Shown here in pieces: positions 39,616 to 50,197 of a stretch of 64,000 nt of DNA. The notes below the pieces were generated by a model that ran no database searches, was not told the origin of the DNA, and worked only from the letters and a program-made list of their open reading frames with translations. Numbering within the stretch: position 1 is the first letter of the stretch; each line of letters opens with the position of its first letter. The stretch covers positions 1 to 64,000 of the forward strand of contig AORU01000011.1 in the NCBI GenBank assembly GCA_000344275.1. Direction: 5' to 3'. The stretch is from Streptococcus oralis subsp. tigurinus AZ_3a (GTDB lineage Bacteria; Bacillota; Bacilli; Lactobacillales; Streptococcaceae). Position numbers and translations under genes: made by a program.

Positions 39616-40475
39616 TTACTTGACTTTTTTAGCTAGCATAGTCGCAAAGCGTAGTTGAATGCGATTACCATTTTCATCACGACGGTGCAGATGTCCTGGG
39701 TTTTCATTGTACTTGACCAATTCCCAATCCTTGTAGTAGTCCGCCAACTCCCCTTCTTTAAAAGTGAATGGGAAATTAACCGAGCAAGGATAATCCTCTG
39801 TATCCATGGCACAGACGATAAGATTATAGCCACCGACCGTGGTGTGCTCCTGCATATTTTGGATAATAGCTGGAATGCGGTCCGCTTGTAGGAACATCAG
39901 AACAACTGTCGATACGATGAAATCATAGTCTTGGCTAATGCTGGCTGAATTGATATCGTATAGTCCGACAGGCATGTCTAGATCCTCTTGCTCTACGATG
40001 CTTGCAAGATTTCAAGGGACAATTCATTTTGATCCACAGCTGTCACATCAAAACCATTCTGTGCGAGAAAGAGAGAGTTACGGCCTTGACCACAACCCAA
40101 ATCCAAGGCTCTTCCAGGTTTCACTGTCTGCATAGCCTCTAGGACCTCTGAATGGACTGGATTGGTCTGGTATTTCTTAGGGAAATAATCCTCAGGTTTA
40201 CAATAAAATTCCAAGTACCACTCTACATCGTCTGTTGCAGCCTCTACTCGGTGCCAGGCTTGCGGTTGCGCCATGGGATTGTCTGCTCCCGCATCAAAGA
40301 GATGCTCAGCTAGAACCTCACCATCTTCTGTCAACTCAATAAACTTGAGTGCCCCCTTTAAGACAGTAATTTTTCCCCAAGTGCCTACCTTGGTATTGTG
40401 CTTTTGCTGAACTGCTTCAGGCATGGTCTGTTTATTCCACAAGGGCATCCGTTTATAGGCAATTAATTTTTCCAT
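39616..40475 (-). pseudogene. tehB: tehB-type SAM-dependent methyltransferase, frameshifted
   Basis: Two frames together make one TehB. The upstream frame (39993-40475) gives the N-terminal cupin-like region and SAM motif I RALDLGCGQGRNSLFLAQNG, then stops after EILQAS. The rest ([12 protein letters not shown] to the C-terminus at 39616) continues in another frame. The two frames join if one A is restored in CAAGCATCG near 40000-40004 (CAAAGCATC reads Q-S-I). It is therefore a single-base deletion. Intact TehB confers tellurite resistance and is thought to methylate metalloid or related substrates. The downstream part keeps its reading potential, so the loss looks recent, or is a sequencing error. 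Confidence 0.85.
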
Positions 40476-40489
40476 TTTACTTCCTCTTC

Positions 40490-40957
40490 TTAACGCTGGT
40501 TGACAGCTTTCATCACACGCGCGATGTCGCGGTTTTGTTCACGACGTTTAATATACTCCCGTTTATCATAGTCATGTTTCCCTTTAGCAAGTCCTAAAAG
40601 GAGTTTAGCATAACCATCTTTGATATAGACTTTAAGGGGAACAAGGGTCATTCCTGTCCCTTTGGTCTCTTGTTCCAATTTTTGAATTTGCTTCTTATGG
40701 AGCAGGAGTTTACGACGGCGTTCTGGTTCCTGGTTCCAGATATTGCCCTCTTCATAAGGGGCAATATGAACATTGCTCAGCCAGACTTCCCCATTTTTTA
40801 CTTGGGCAAAGCCGTCCTTGAGATTGATTCGAGCAGCTCGAACGCTCTTGATTTCAGTTCCGGTTAGGACCATCCCTGCCTCTAGCGTATCTACGATTGT
40901 ATAGTCGTGGTGCGCCTTTTTATTTTGTGCGACGACCTTTCCCTCGCCCTTTGCCAT
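40490..40957 (-). CDS. smpB: SsrA-binding protein SmpB
   Basis: Binds tmRNA and brings it to stalled ribosomes for trans-translation. It has 155 residues. The OB-fold core [25 protein letters not shown] (read in two parts, about 16-40), [14 protein letters not shown] and the basic C-terminal tail [18 protein letters not shown] are intact. AAAGGAG precedes the ATG. The first 38 nt overlap the end of rnr, tying its translation to RNase R. Confidence 0.98.
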   Translation of the reverse strand: MAKGEGKVVAQNKKAHHDYTIVDTLEAGMVLTGTEIKSVRAARINLKDGFAQVKNGEVWLSNVHIAPYEEGNIWNQEPERRRKLLLHKKQIQKLEQETKGTGMTLVPLKVYIKDGYAKLLLGLAKGKHDYDKREYIKRREQNRDIARVMKAVNQR

Positions 40958-43268
40958 GCTTGGCTCCTTTCTTAGCTACTTCCTTGTAAAAAGGTTTCTT
41001 GCCTTTTTTCTTCTTGTCTTTTTGTGAATGCTTATCATTCGAGCGTCCTGTTTTTCTCTTATCTTCCTTCTTGTCCGAACGACGATTTGAACCACGACCT
41101 CTGTCACTGCGATTAGACTGTTTCAAGCCTTTTTCAATGACATCAAACTCACTTGGGATATAAGAGAAGTCAATCTCGCCCGTCATCTTATCCGCTCTTT
41201 CAACCCGAATACGAATCTGCTGTCCTACACGGAAGGTTGTGCCTGATTTCTCCCCACGGAGAGTCAAATCCCGTTCATTGAAATGATAAAATTCAGGTAA
41301 ATTGGTGATGTGAATCAAGCCCTCAACTGTATTTGGCAATTCGACAAAAAGACCGAATTTGACGATGCTAGACACAACCGCATCGTACTCTTCACCCACG
41401 TATTCTTCCATGTACTCAGCCTTTTTCATAGCTTCGACTTCACGCTCCGCCTCGATGGCACGACGTTCACGGTTGGAAGACTGAGTCGCAATCTCTGGAA
41501 TCACTTGTTCAAAATGCTCTGCTACTTCCTTAGAACGCCCATAGTCCCGAATCATACGGTGGACAAGGAGGTCAGGATAACGGCGAATCGGACTGGTAAA
41601 GTGAGTGTAATAGTCGGCCGCTAGTCCATAGTGACCGTGATTATGCTCTGAGTAGCGAGCCTGTTGCATAGAACGGAGAAGCATCATTGACAATACATCC
41701 GCATAGGGCTCTCCCTCAACCGCACGCATGATGTCTTGAAGCGCCTCCTGGCTAATCTCACTGGCAGTTCCATAAATCCGCAAACCAAAGCTTGAAGCAT
41801 AATCAATAAACTTCTGAACCTTTTCAGCCTTGGGCTCCTCGTGAATCCGATAGATAAAAGGTAGGTCCAGTTTACTAAAGTGTTCGGCAACCGTTTCGTT
41901 GGCAATCAACATGAAGGACTCAATCATGCGCTCTGCAATGCCACGTTGGCGAAGAACGATATCAACCGGCTTGCCTTTTTTATCCACTAGAATCTTTGCT
42001 TCGCTGGTATCAAAATTAAGGGCACCACGTTTCTCACGCATGCTTTCTAGCCTTTCATGAAGCTTGGCCATGAGTTCGATACTAGGAACAATTTTCTGAT
42101 ACTCTTGCCTCTTTTCCTCATCGCCAGCCAGGATATCATTAACAGCGCTATAGGTCATGCGAAAACTAGTCTTGATAACTGTTTGGGTAATGGTGTAATG
42201 AACCACACAACCGTGTTTATCAATTTCCATAATGGCAGACTGGGTCAAGCGATCTACTTGAGGATTGAGCGAGCAAATGCCGTTTGACAAACGCTCTGGA
42301 AGCATTGGCACCACTCGGTCTGTCACGTAGACAGAAGTCGCGCGGTTAAGAGCTTCCTTGTCAAGGGCAGAACCCTCGGTCACATAGTAGGAAACATCTG
42401 CGATGTGAACTCCGAGTTCTAGATTTCCATTTTTCAAAGGCTTGATGTGTACCGCATCATCCAAGTCCTTGGCATCCGCACCGTCAATGGTAAAGGTAAT
42501 CTCATCTCTCAGATCCAGACGACCTTCCATATCCTTTTGAGACGGAGCATCTGGCACACTTTCTGCCTCCTTAAAAACAGCTTCTGGAAATTCTGAAACA
42601 ATATCCATGGATTCCAAGACTTCAAGAACGTCAATCCCAGCATCTGTCGAGTGCCCCACCACGTCCAGAACACTAGCGACAAAGAAATCATGTTTCTTAC
42701 TCGGGTATTTGTCGATAATGACCTTGAGAACCTCTGTACCTTCCAACTTGATAGCCGGTTTCTTCACATAGATTGGTTGGCTGATTTTCTGATTTTTTGA
42801 ACGGATGTAGCCCGCATACTTGGGCTTTTCCTGATCCAGAACGAGTTGCCCAACAACTGTCGTCAGGCTATGCTCTAGGATATCGATAATTTTGGCTTCT
42901 GCAGCAGTTCCCTTGTTGCGGTCAGCGACTTTCTTGATGACCACCTCAACGGTATCGCCATCAATAGCATAGTTGACATCGTTTTTTCCTACAAAAAGGT
43001 CGTCCTCTCCGCCTTCTAGACTGACAAAGCCAAAGCCATTTTTATGGGCATGAAAAATTCCTTTGAGGGTGATTTCATGTTTCTTCTTTTGGTCCAGACA
43101 TAAACTGCCATCATCTTCAAAGCGAATCTGGTGCTTTCTTTCCATCAGAGACAGGGTTTTAATCAACTCACGGAAATCCTTAGATCCATCTTTTCCGAGA
43201 GCCTGAGCTAGATCATTTACCGTCACTCGCCCCTTCTCTTGCAAATATTCTTTAATTTTATCTTTCAT
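40920..43268 (-). CDS. rnr: Ribonuclease R
   Basis: 3'-5' exoribonuclease that degrades structured RNA and the mRNA released by trans-translation. It has 782 residues. A winged-helix N-terminus is followed by two cold-shock domains (about 65-225) and the RNB catalytic domain with [13 protein letters not shown] (about 268-280), where the aspartates bind metal. An S1 domain (about 620-705) follows, and then a very basic Lys/Arg/Gly tail from about 715. The 3' end overlaps smpB by 38 nt. RNase R and SmpB-tmRNA act together, so the overlap suggests co-regulation. Confidence 0.97.
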   Translation of the reverse strand: MKDKIKEYLQEKGRVTVNDLAQALGKDGSKDFRELIKTLSLMERKHQIRFEDDGSLCLDQKKKHEITLKGIFHAHKNGFGFVSLEGGEDDLFVGKNDVNYAIDGDTVEVVIKKVADRNKGTAAEAKIIDILEHSLTTVVGQLVLDQEKPKYAGYIRSKNQKISQPIYVKKPAIKLEGTEVLKVIIDKYPSKKHDFFVASVLDVVGHSTDAGIDVLEVLESMDIVSEFPEAVFKEAESVPDAPSQKDMEGRLDLRDEITFTIDGADAKDLDDAVHIKPLKNGNLELGVHIADVSYYVTEGSALDKEALNRATSVYVTDRVVPMLPERLSNGICSLNPQVDRLTQSAIMEIDKHGCVVHYTITQTVIKTSFRMTYSAVNDILAGDEEKRQEYQKIVPSIELMAKLHERLESMREKRGALNFDTSEAKILVDKKGKPVDIVLRQRGIAERMIESFMLIANETVAEHFSKLDLPFIYRIHEEPKAEKVQKFIDYASSFGLRIYGTASEISQEALQDIMRAVEGEPYADVLSMMLLRSMQQARYSEHNHGHYGLAADYYTHFTSPIRRYPDLLVHRMIRDYGRSKEVAEHFEQVIPEIATQSSNRERRAIEAEREVEAMKKAEYMEEYVGEEYDAVVSSIVKFGLFVELPNTVEGLIHITNLPEFYHFNERDLTLRGEKSGTTFRVGQQIRIRVERADKMTGEIDFSYIPSEFDVIEKGLKQSNRSDRGRGSNRRSDKKEDKRKTGRSNDKHSQKDKKKKGKKPFYKEVAKKGAKHGKGRGKGRRTK

Positions 43269-43330
43269 GTTTTCTTTCTAGATTTTTATAATTTTTTTGA
43301 CTGATAACTTTATAAGTGTCATTAAAAATA

Positions 43331-43356
43331 AAAATAGGCTAAGACCTAGTCTCGCC
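43331..43356 (-). terminator. Possible weak terminator between secG and rnr
   Basis: CTAGG-TCTTAG-CCTA followed by TTTTTATTTTT on the bottom strand. The stem is only four or five pairs, so it is at best partial. Confidence 0.4.
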
Positions 43357-43362
43357 CATTTC

Positions 43363-43596
43363 TTATCTACTTGATAATACCGTCAATGCTAAGGCAATGG
43401 CTAGCCAGAAAAAGACTAAAACACCTGTCAAACGTTGCATCACAGCTTCAAAACCACGCGCCTTACTACGTTCAAACAAATCACCTGAGCTGGCATCAAA
43501 TACATTGCTGGATTGGTTCTTAGTTGGTTGCATGAATATCGCAATCACAATCACAACAGATAATACTAATAAAATGGTTAACAATAGGTTATACAT
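43363..43596 (-). CDS. secG: Preprotein translocase subunit SecG
   Basis: Small accessory subunit of the SecYEG channel. It has 77 residues with two hydrophobic helices (about 3-22 and 53-75) and the loop MQPTKNQSSNVFDASSGDLFERSKARG typical of Gram-positive SecG (given here as two adjoining segments, about 23-49). AAGGAG precedes the ATG. A possible own promoter (TGGTAAAAT) lies in the short gap after rpmG. Confidence 0.93.
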   Translation of the reverse strand: MYNLLLTILLVLSVVIVIAIFMQPTKNQSSNVFDASSGDLFERSKARGFEAVMQRLTGVLVFFWLAIALALTVLSSR

Positions 43597-43635
43597 ATCA
43601 AACTCCTTAAAATCCCTATTATTTTACCATAAAAT

Positions 43636-43785
43636 CTACTTAGATTCAAGATGTAGGGTTACTTTTCTTTCCTTGGGACAATACTTTAAAACCTCAATCT
43701 TGTCAGGATGAGTTTTGGAGTTCTTACTGGTTAGATAATTCATGCTGCCACAAGAGGAGCACTTGAGATTGATTTTTACTCGCAC
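43636..43785 (-). CDS. rpmG: 50S ribosomal protein L33
   Basis: Ribosomal protein of 49 residues, opening with GTG at 43783-43785 behind AAAGGA and reading [20 protein letters not shown]. It continues with [17 protein letters not shown]. The zinc-binding pattern is incomplete: C9, C12 and C36 are present, but the fourth position (39) is Glu, reading YCPKER instead of the usual CP-x-C. The GTG overlaps the pmrA stop by one base (TAGTG). Streptococci have several L33 paralogues, and this one looks partly degenerate for zinc binding. Confidence 0.9.
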   Translation of the reverse strand: MRVKINLKCSSCGSMNYLTSKNSKTHPDKIEVLKYCPKERKVTLHLESK

Positions 43786-44984
43786 TAGATTTCCTTTACT
43801 TTTAATAACGATCTAAATTGCACTAAGTTACATAAACAACTGAAAGCCACACAAGCTGCTGTCGCGTAAAAGACAGCATGGTAGCCCAAATATCCTGCAA
43901 CTGCGGATCCCGCCATAGGTCCGATCACTCCACCAAGGTAAAAAAAGACTTGGTTGAAGGCGAAAATCCTTGAAATACCTGATTTTGGAGTCATTTTGCT
44001 GAGAAGGGCATTGACTCCCGGTATGAGAGCTCCCGTTCCCAAACCAAAGAGAAAACGATACAAGCCAAGTTGAAGGGGGTTGGTTGCATGGGCACAAAGA
44101 AGGTAAATGATGACGGAATAAATCTGCGCCGCGACCAACAATCTATGATTCCCTACCTTATCGCCAAGTTTTCCTAGAATTCCAGCACTCATCATGCTAG
44201 AAAATCCCATGCTGGATACGATTAATCCTGATACAAGGAGGAGATTTTCGGACTGCCCTAAGTCCCGCACATAGAGAGCTAGAATGGGACCAATTGATTG
44301 AGCTGAAAATTGAATGACAAAGCTCGTCAAAAATAGATTCACTAAAAGCCTAGGATACTTGAAAGAAGAAAATACTTCTTTCGTTGGGATAGCCTTCTCC
44401 TTAGCCACTGGCTGAAAATCTTCCTTGATAAAGAAAATGGTTAGGATTGCAGCTAAAAATAAGAAAGCACCTACCAATAAAAAGACATTACGAATGCCAA
44501 AAATTTCAGCAATAAAGCCTCCAACAAAGGGACCCGTCAGTGTTCCTGCAACAACACCTGTAGATAGAGTTCCCAGAGCCGCTCCCGACTTATCTTTAGG
44601 TACCTGACTGGCAATCAAGGCCGTTGCATTGGGGACAAAACCAGTAAATACACCATTGAGCAAGCGCAGAAAGAGTAGCCAATAGATATTTGGCACGAAG
44701 GCCAAACCTCCCATGGTAATGGTCATGGCAAGACCTGCTCGAATCATCATGGGTTTTCGACCATATTTGTCAGCAAGGATACCCCAGATAGGAGAAACTA
44801 GAGCTGCTGAAACAGCCGAAACTGAGATGGCTAATCCAGCATAGAAAGCAACTTGGTCCCCTTCAATTCCCAACTGCTCTACAAAGATAGGCATGAAAGG
44901 GACGACCAAGGAAATGCTGGCGCCCGTTAGAAAACTACCGAACCAGGCGACACGAAGATTCTCTTTCCAACTAATTTCTTGCAC
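43785..44984 (-). CDS. pmrA: MFS multidrug efflux pump PmrA
   Basis: Proton-driven drug/H+ antiporter of the major facilitator superfamily; the pneumococcal homologue exports fluoroquinolones and dyes. About 399 residues and 12 hydrophobic helices, with motif [14 protein letters not shown] (about 70-82), its partial repeat [11 protein letters not shown] near 270, and the drug-antiporter motif C region [15 protein letters not shown] (about 146-160). I prefer the GTG start (V in VQEISWKEN) with AAGGAGG 9 nt upstream; it gives 399 residues, the length I recall for PmrA. It overlaps the end of coaE by 14 nt. Confidence 0.92.
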   Translation of the reverse strand: MQEISWKENLRVAWFGSFLTGASISLVVPFMPIFVEQLGIEGDQVAFYAGLAISVSAVSAALVSPIWGILADKYGRKPMMIRAGLAMTITMGGLAFVPNIYWLLFLRLLNGVFTGFVPNATALIASQVPKDKSGAALGTLSTGVVAGTLTGPFVGGFIAEIFGIRNVFLLVGAFLFLAAILTIFFIKEDFQPVAKEKAIPTKEVFSSFKYPRLLVNLFLTSFVIQFSAQSIGPILALYVRDLGQSENLLLVSGLIVSSMGFSSMMSAGILGKLGDKVGNHRLLVAAQIYSVIIYLLCAHATNPLQLGLYRFLFGLGTGALIPGVNALLSKMTPKSGISRIFAFNQVFFYLGGVIGPMAGSAVAGYLGYHAVFYATAACVAFSCLCNLVQFRSLLKVKEI

Positions 44985-45576
44985 AGCTATCGCCTCCTTC
45001 AAGTAACTTTACCACTTGACTCACAAGCCGATCACGACTGCCATTATTATCTAATATATGAATCGCTAGTTTTTTCTTTTCTTCTAAAGACCACTGGGCA
45101 GCCAAACGGGACTCAGCTACTTCCATAGAAAGATGATCCCGTTTCATGAAACGTTCCACCTGAACATCACGGTCCACATAGACCAGCCACGTTTCATCAA
45201 ACCAAGCACTGTAGTCCTGTTCAAAAAGTAGGGGAATATCCATGAAAAAAATCGCTTCTGTCTGAGCCAACTGGTCTCTCAGTGCAGCCAATTCCTCACG
45301 AATAATCTCTCCTTGGGTTTGTTTAGACCATTCCTGCTCCTCAGGATTTGAAAAGATGAGACTAGCCAGGAGAGGGCGATTGAGTTCTCCATTTTCAAGG
45401 ATTATTTTTTGTCCAAAGTGCTGAACTAAGACCTGATATAGGCGCTCTCCAGGTTTTTGTAGCTGGTGGACGACTGCGTCAGCATCCACCACTTGAAAAC
45501 CTTGCTCTCTTAGGAAATTTGTCACAGTTGACTTACCTGAGGCAATTCCTCCTGTGATTCCGATGATTTTTCCCAT
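44971..45576 (-). CDS. coaE: Dephospho-CoA kinase
   Basis: Last step of coenzyme A synthesis, phosphorylating the ribose 3'-OH of dephospho-CoA. About 201 residues, with P-loop GGIASGKST (about 9-17), DADAVVHQLQKPG (about 33-45) and the lid segment RDVQVERFMKRDHLS. I start at MGKIIGITG behind AAAGGAGG. Its ATG shares a base with the mutM stop (TGATG). It lies in the era-mutM-coaE-pmrA run. Confidence 0.95.
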   Translation of the reverse strand: MGKIIGITGGIASGKSTVTNFLREQGFQVVDADAVVHQLQKPGERLYQVLVQHFGQKIILENGELNRPLLASLIFSNPEEQEWSKQTQGEIIREELAALRDQLAQTEAIFFMDIPLLFEQDYSAWFDETWLVYVDRDVQVERFMKRDHLSMEVAESRLAAQWSLEEKKKLAIHILDNNGSRDRLVSQVVKLLEGGDSCARN

Positions 45577-46400
45577 CAGCCCCTCCTTTGACACTGAGGA
45601 CAAAAATGAGTTCCTCGTCCACCGAGCTGGAATTTCTCAATCACTGTCCCACAGCGCGAACATGCTTGTCCAGTCTTATCATAGACCTGATGGAAGTCCT
45701 GCATAGTTCCGTCTTCCCCAAAGGCATTGGTATAGGTTCGAATAGTGGAACCACCCTTTTCAACTGCCTGTCCCAAAACAGCAATGGTCTGGTCATGAAT
45801 CGCTGACGCTTCTGTTGCTGTCAAAGTTTGGGAAGGTCTAGCTGGATGAACCTGAGCTCGCCAGAGGACCTCATCCACATAGATATTACCTAGACCAGCT
45901 ACCAAGGTTTGGTCTAGGAGATGAGATTTGATAGGCTTTTTAGACTTGGCTAGGGCAGCTTGAAAGACCTGCAAATCGAAGTCCTGCTCTCTTGGCTCAG
46001 GCCCTAGTTTTTTAGAAACAAAATAAGCTTCCAAAAGATCAAGCGCCAAGAGTTCCATGGTCCCAAACTTGCGTACGTCCTCATATACAAGAGTGCCACC
46101 ATCCTCAAACTGGAAGAAAACATGGGCATGCTTGCGTTCAGGAACATGGTTCGGATAGTAAAAATACTTTCCCTCCATCCGCAGATGAGAAATCAATACC
46201 TTGTCTGTCAGATAGAAAAGTAAATATTTGCCACGACGTCCCATTGACTCAATAACTTGGCCAGGCACTTCCTTTTGAAACTCATCCAAATCTGTCTTGA
46301 TCATCTTGGGATAACGAATCTCAATACTCGAAATCTTCTTACCCAAAATCAATTTTTCTAAGCCACGACGAACCGTTTCAACCTCTGGTAATTCAGGCAT
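45576..46400 (-). CDS. mutM: Formamidopyrimidine-DNA glycosylase
   Basis: Removes oxidised purines such as 8-oxoguanine and nicks the abasic site. About 274 residues. After Met removal the catalytic proline and glutamate (MPELPEVE) are at the N-terminus. The helix-two-turn-helix region [14 protein letters not shown] (about 169-182) and a C-terminal zinc finger (C-x2-C in CSRCG, C-x2-C in CPQCQ) are intact. The start is fixed by the required N-terminal MPELP and a good GGAGG. This gene is useful for an organism that makes hydrogen peroxide. Confidence 0.97.
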   Translation of the reverse strand: MPELPEVETVRRGLEKLILGKKISSIEIRYPKMIKTDLDEFQKEVPGQVIESMGRRGKYLLFYLTDKVLISHLRMEGKYFYYPNHVPERKHAHVFFQFEDGGTLVYEDVRKFGTMELLALDLLEAYFVSKKLGPEPREQDFDLQVFQAALAKSKKPIKSHLLDQTLVAGLGNIYVDEVLWRAQVHPARPSQTLTATEASAIHDQTIAVLGQAVEKGGSTIRTYTNAFGEDGTMQDFHQVYDKTGQACSRCGTVIEKFQLGGRGTHFCPQCQRRG

Positions 46401-46448
46401 AAGTCCTCCTTCTGTAAAAACAAGAAGCAGGCATGAGCCCACCTCTAC

Positions 46449-47348
46449 TTAGTATTCTTTTTCATTATAGCCAAAGTCAGCCAAATCTAGCTTTTTATCA
46501 CGCCAGTTTTTCTTGACCTTGACCCAAGTTTCTAGGAAAACCTTATCCCCTAGCATGAGTTCGATATCACGACGGGCCATGGTCCCAATTTTCTTAAGCA
46601 TGGCGCCACCTTTACCGATGATAATCCCTTTTTGACTATCGCGCTCGACCATGATGGTTGCACGGATATGAACCTTGTCTGTCTCTTCATCACGCTTCAT
46701 GGAGTCAACTACCACTGCAACTGAGTGAGGAATCTCTTCTCGAGTTAGGTGCAAGACTTTCTCACGAATCATTTCAGAAACCAAGAAACGCTCAGGATGA
46801 TCTGTGATTTGATCAGATGGGAAATACTGGAACCCTTCCTCCAGATTTTCACTAAGAATGTCGATTAGACGAGAAACGTTATTTCCCTGAAGAGCTGAGA
46901 TAGGAACGATTTCCTTAAAGTCCATCTGATTACGGAAGTCATCAATCTGAGCCAAGAGCTGATCTGGATGGACCTTGTCAATCTTATTCACCACCAGAAT
47001 CACAGGAACCTTGGCAGCTTTCAGACGCTCGATAATCATATCGTCACCCTTACCACGTGGCTCATCAGCTGGCACCATGAATAGAACAGTATCCACTTCA
47101 CGAAGGGTGCTGTAGGCTGATTCCACCATGAAATCTCCAAGAGCCGTCTTAGGCTTATGAATTCCTGGCGTGTCGATAAAGACGATTTGCTCCTTATCCG
47201 TGGTGTAAATCCCCATGATTTTATTGCGCGTTGTCTGCGCCTTGTCACTCATGATAGCAATCTTTTGTCCCATGACGTGATTCAAAAAGGTTGACTTCCC
47301 AACATTGGGACGTCCTAAAATGGCTACAAAGCCTGATTTAAATGTCAT
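46449..47348 (-). CDS. era: GTPase Era
   Basis: Ribosome assembly GTPase binding the 3' end of 16S rRNA. It has 299 residues. GRPNVGKST (about 12-20), DTPGIHKPK (about 58-66) and NKID (about 121) define the G domain; the KH domain has [14 protein letters not shown] (about 236-249). It follows dgkA by 16 nt, as in many Firmicutes. Confidence 0.98.
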   Translation of the reverse strand: MTFKSGFVAILGRPNVGKSTFLNHVMGQKIAIMSDKAQTTRNKIMGIYTTDKEQIVFIDTPGIHKPKTALGDFMVESAYSTLREVDTVLFMVPADEPRGKGDDMIIERLKAAKVPVILVVNKIDKVHPDQLLAQIDDFRNQMDFKEIVPISALQGNNVSRLIDILSENLEEGFQYFPSDQITDHPERFLVSEMIREKVLHLTREEIPHSVAVVVDSMKRDEETDKVHIRATIMVERDSQKGIIIGKGGAMLKKIGTMARRDIELMLGDKVFLETWVKVKKNWRDKKLDLADFGYNEKEY

Positions 47349-47364
47349 AATTTCCTCTTACTGT

Positions 47365-47760
47365 TTAAAATAGTATATCCCAAATACGTGGGAGAAAGAT
47401 AAGTGCACCTGTCACTGCTGCAAAAAGAGAGACCACTAGCACGGCACCTGCTGCCATGTCCTTGGCTTTCTTTGCCAACATAGAAAAGTGATAGTGACTG
47501 GCTAGATCCACCACATTTTCAATAGCGGAGTTCATAATCTCAAACGCTACTACTAAGAAAATGCTCATTAGGAGAAAGAGCCATTCGATTCGTGACACCT
47601 GAAAAACAAAACCTGCAAGGATGACTACTAGAGCCGTCACTGCATGTTTTCGCATATTGCGTTCTTCCTTGAAAGCAGTCAGAATTCCTGTAAGAGCAAA
47701 TTCTAAACTAGATACCAGGTCACGATTTTTCCATTTTCGTTTATTGTCTTGTGAGTCCAT
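47365..47760 (-). CDS. dgkA: Undecaprenol/diacylglycerol kinase family protein
   Basis: Small membrane kinase; Gram-positive members phosphorylate undecaprenol and so recycle the lipid carrier for cell wall synthesis. It has 131 residues with three hydrophobic helices and the family signature [18 protein letters not shown] (about 68-85) carrying the catalytic glutamates. Its start overlaps the end of ybeY by 20 nt and has no strong ribosome-binding site of its own, so coupling to ybeY is likely. Confidence 0.94.
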   Translation of the reverse strand: MDSQDNKRKWKNRDLVSSLEFALTGILTAFKEERNMRKHAVTALVVILAGFVFQVSRIEWLFLLMSIFLVVAFEIMNSAIENVVDLASHYHFSMLAKKAKDMAAGAVLVVSLFAAVTGALIFLPRIWDILF

Positions 47761-48238
47761 AGGCTGTCAAAATTTCTTCTTGTAAACCGAACATCTCCGC
47801 TTCTTCTTCCGGAGTGTAGTGATCATAGCCGTTAATGTGTAAAAAGCCGTGTACTGCCAAGAAACCCATCTCACGCTCAAAGCTGTGACCGTATTCCTCA
47901 GCCTGCTCATGCGCTTTATCGATAGAGATAAAAAGCTCCCCAATGTAGGCATCAAACTCAGACATCATCTCTGCCAATTCTGGATTTTCCAGCAAATCCT
48001 CTTCGTCAAAGGCAATGTCCAACTCTGGCTTATACTCAAGGCTGATGACATCCGTCGGACGATCGGTATCACGGTACTCGAGATTGAGTTCGTGGCTACG
48101 CTCGTTGGTCACAAAAGTGACTGCCATCTCCTTGTCTTCTTTTCCTATTTTTTGGGCCGCAAATTCCAAAATTTCTTGGGTTTGTTGTAAGATTTCTTGT
48201 GAAACTTGACCAGTTTCATCTATCATTTCAATATACAT
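47741..48238 (-). CDS. ybeY: Endoribonuclease YbeY (rRNA maturation factor)
   Basis: Metal-dependent endoribonuclease involved in 16S rRNA 3'-end maturation and ribosome quality control. It has 165 residues. The zinc motif [11 protein letters not shown] (three histidines) lies at about 130-140, preceded by DVISLEY (about 63-69). It is first in a long run of bottom-strand genes (ybeY, dgkA, era, mutM, coaE, pmrA, rpmG, secG, rnr, smpB). The start is MYIEMIDE; the ribosome-binding site is modest. Confidence 0.95.
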   Translation of the reverse strand: MYIEMIDETGQVSQEILQQTQEILEFAAQKIGKEDKEMAVTFVTNERSHELNLEYRDTDRPTDVISLEYKPELDIAFDEEDLLENPELAEMMSEFDAYIGELFISIDKAHEQAEEYGHSFEREMGFLAVHGFLHINGYDHYTPEEEAEMFGLQEEILTAYGLTRQ

Positions 48239-48268
48239 GTACTTCTCGATTCTCTTTACTTGGCTTTA

Positions 48269-48277
48269 TTATACCAC
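48269..48277 (-). promoter_or_regulatory. Promoter of the ybeY-dgkA-era run
   Basis: Extended -10 TGGTATAAT on the bottom strand (hexamer about 48269-48274), divergent from the pavA promoter. Confidence 0.6.
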
Positions 48278-48303
48278 ATTTCCATGATTTTATTCTACCT
48301 TTT

Positions 48304-48312
48304 TGATATAAT
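48304..48312 (+). promoter_or_regulatory. Promoter of pavA
   Basis: Extended -10 TGATATAAT with hexamer at 48307-48312; transcription should start about 23 nt before the pavA ATG. Confidence 0.6.
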
Positions 48313-48342
48313 ACTATGGAATACAATCACAAGGAGAGAACG

Positions 48343-49998
48343 ATGTCATTTGACGGATTTTTTTTACACCACATGATTGAGGAATTGCGAAGCGAGTTGG
48401 TCAATGGTCGCATCCAGAAAATCAATCAACCTTTTGAACAAGAGTTGGTCTTGCAAATCCGCAGCAATCGCCAAAGCCATCGCCTGCTCCTCTCTGCCCA
48501 TCCTGTTTTTGGGCGCGTCCAGCTAACCCAAACGACTTTTGAAAATCCAGCCCAACCTTCGACTTTTATCATGGTTTTGAGAAAGTATTTGCAGGGTGCC
48601 GTGATTGAGTCGATTGAGCAAGTGGAAAACGACCGTATTGTGGAAATCACCGTTTCCAATAAGAACGAAATCGGGGACCACATTCAGGCTACCTTGATTA
48701 TCGAGATCATGGGCAAACACAGCAATATTCTCCTCGTGGATAAAAGCAGCCATAAAATCCTCGAAGTTATCAAACACGTTGGCTTTTCACAAAATAGCTA
48801 CCGCACCTTACTTCCAGGTTCAACCTATATTGCTCCGCCTAGTACCGAATCTCTCAATCCTTATACTGTCAAGGATGAAAAGCTCTTTGAAATTCTGCAA
48901 ACCCAAGAACTAACAGCAAAAAATCTTCAAAGCCTCTTTCAAGGTTTAGGACACGATACAGCAAATGAATTGGAAAACATTCTTGTCAGTGATAAACTGT
49001 CTACTTTCCGTAACTTTTTCAGTCAAAAAACCAAGCCATGCTTAACAGAGACTTCCTTCAGTCCAGTTCCTTTTGCGAATCGTGTAGGAGAGCCTTTTGC
49101 CAGTCTTTCGGATCTCTTAGATACCTATTATAAAGATAAGGCCGAGCGCGACCGCGTTAAACAGCAAGCCAGTGAACTCATTCGTCGTGTTGAAAATGAG
49201 CTTCAAAAAAATCGCCATAAGCTTAAAAAACAAGAAAAAGAGTTACTAGCGACAGACAATGCTGAGGAATTTCGCCAAAAAGGAGAATTGTTGACAACCT
49301 TCCTCCACCAAGTTCCGAATGACCAAGACCAGGTAGTCTTGGATAATTACTACACGAATCAGCCTATCACCATTGCTCTTGATAAGGCACTAACTCCCAG
49401 CCAGAATGCCCAACGCTACTTTAAACGCTATCAGAAACTTAAAGAAGCTGTCAAATACCTGACTGAGCTAATCGAAGAAACCAAGGCAACTATTCTCTAT
49501 CTGGAAAGTGTCGAGACTGTGCTCAACCAAGCTGGACTGGAAGAAATCGCTGAAATCCGTGAAGAATTAATCCAAACAGGATTTATCCGTAGAAGACAGC
49601 GAGAGAAAATTCACAAGCGCAAAAAACCAGAGCAGTATCTAGCAAGCGATGGCAAAACCATCATTTATGTCGGTCGTAATAACTTGCAAAATGAAGAGCT
49701 AACCTTTAAAATGGCTCGCAAGGAAGAACTTTGGTTCCACGCTAAGGACATTCCAGGAAGCCACGTCGTCATCTCAGGAAATCTTGACCCATCTGATGAA
49801 GTTAAAACAGACGCAGCCGAACTAGCAGCCTACTTTTCCAAAGGGCGCTTGTCAAATCTCGTGCAGGTGGATATGATTGAAGTTAAAAAACTCAACAAAC
49901 CAACTGGTGGAAAACCTGGCTTTGTAACCTACACAGGACAAAAGACCCTCCGAGTTACACCGGACCCAGAAAAAATCGCATCTATGAAAAAATCCTGA
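48343..49998 (+). CDS. pavA: PavA/FbpA, fibronectin-binding protein and Rqc2/RqcH homologue (NFACT family)
   Basis: Known as a surface adhesin in pneumococcus despite lacking a signal peptide. The family is also the bacterial Rqc2 (RqcH), which adds alanine tails to chains on stalled 50S subunits. About 551 residues: NFACT-N (about 1-260), coiled coils (about 270-430, Glu/Lys-rich), and an NFACT-R domain with ELWFHAKDIPGSHVVI (about 464-479). I start at MSFDGFF behind AAGGAG; the in-frame codons before it lie too close to the promoter. It is monocistronic and divergent from ybeY. Confidence 0.95.
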   Translation: MSFDGFFLHHMIEELRSELVNGRIQKINQPFEQELVLQIRSNRQSHRLLLSAHPVFGRVQLTQTTFENPAQPSTFIMVLRKYLQGAVIESIEQVENDRIVEITVSNKNEIGDHIQATLIIEIMGKHSNILLVDKSSHKILEVIKHVGFSQNSYRTLLPGSTYIAPPSTESLNPYTVKDEKLFEILQTQELTAKNLQSLFQGLGHDTANELENILVSDKLSTFRNFFSQKTKPCLTETSFSPVPFANRVGEPFASLSDLLDTYYKDKAERDRVKQQASELIRRVENELQKNRHKLKKQEKELLATDNAEEFRQKGELLTTFLHQVPNDQDQVVLDNYYTNQPITIALDKALTPSQNAQRYFKRYQKLKEAVKYLTELIEETKATILYLESVETVLNQAGLEEIAEIREELIQTGFIRRRQREKIHKRKKPEQYLASDGKTIIYVGRNNLQNEELTFKMARKEELWFHAKDIPGSHVVISGNLDPSDEVKTDAAELAAYFSKGRLSNLVQVDMIEVKKLNKPTGGKPGFVTYTGQKTLRVTPDPEKIASMKKS

Positions 49999-50030
49999 TT
50001 TTACTTGAAATCAGGATTTTCTTTTATTTT
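49988..50030. terminator. Terminator of pavA (probably bidirectional)
   Basis: AAATCCTGATTT-TACTT-GAAATCAGGATTTT with a T-rich tail, directly at the pavA stop. The opposite strand is A-rich before and T-rich after the hairpin, so it could also stop the sirtuin transcript. Confidence 0.85.
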
Positions 50031-50087
50031 TTACTCTGCAATCAAAGTTTCCAAACCAACCTTCATCATATCGGTGAAGGTGTTTTG
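50030..50087 (-). pseudogene. Detached copy of the last 18 codons and stop of deoD (direct repeat 1)
   Basis: These 58 bp match 51082-51139, the true 3' end of deoD, at 56 positions. Translated on the bottom strand they read [18 protein letters not shown] and a stop, the same peptide as in DeoD. Both differences are synonymous (third codon positions). The copy has no start and no upstream frame. Together with the real deoD end it brackets the sirtuin gene. Confidence 0.9.
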
Positions 50088-50197
50088 ATTTTCTCAGCCA
50101 GTTTTTAATAACTCTCAAAGAGCGAGATAGTGGTCAATAAATGAGATAGTTTTCTCTTTCAAGTAACAAGGTTTTGTTGCTATCTTCTAAAATTCTT

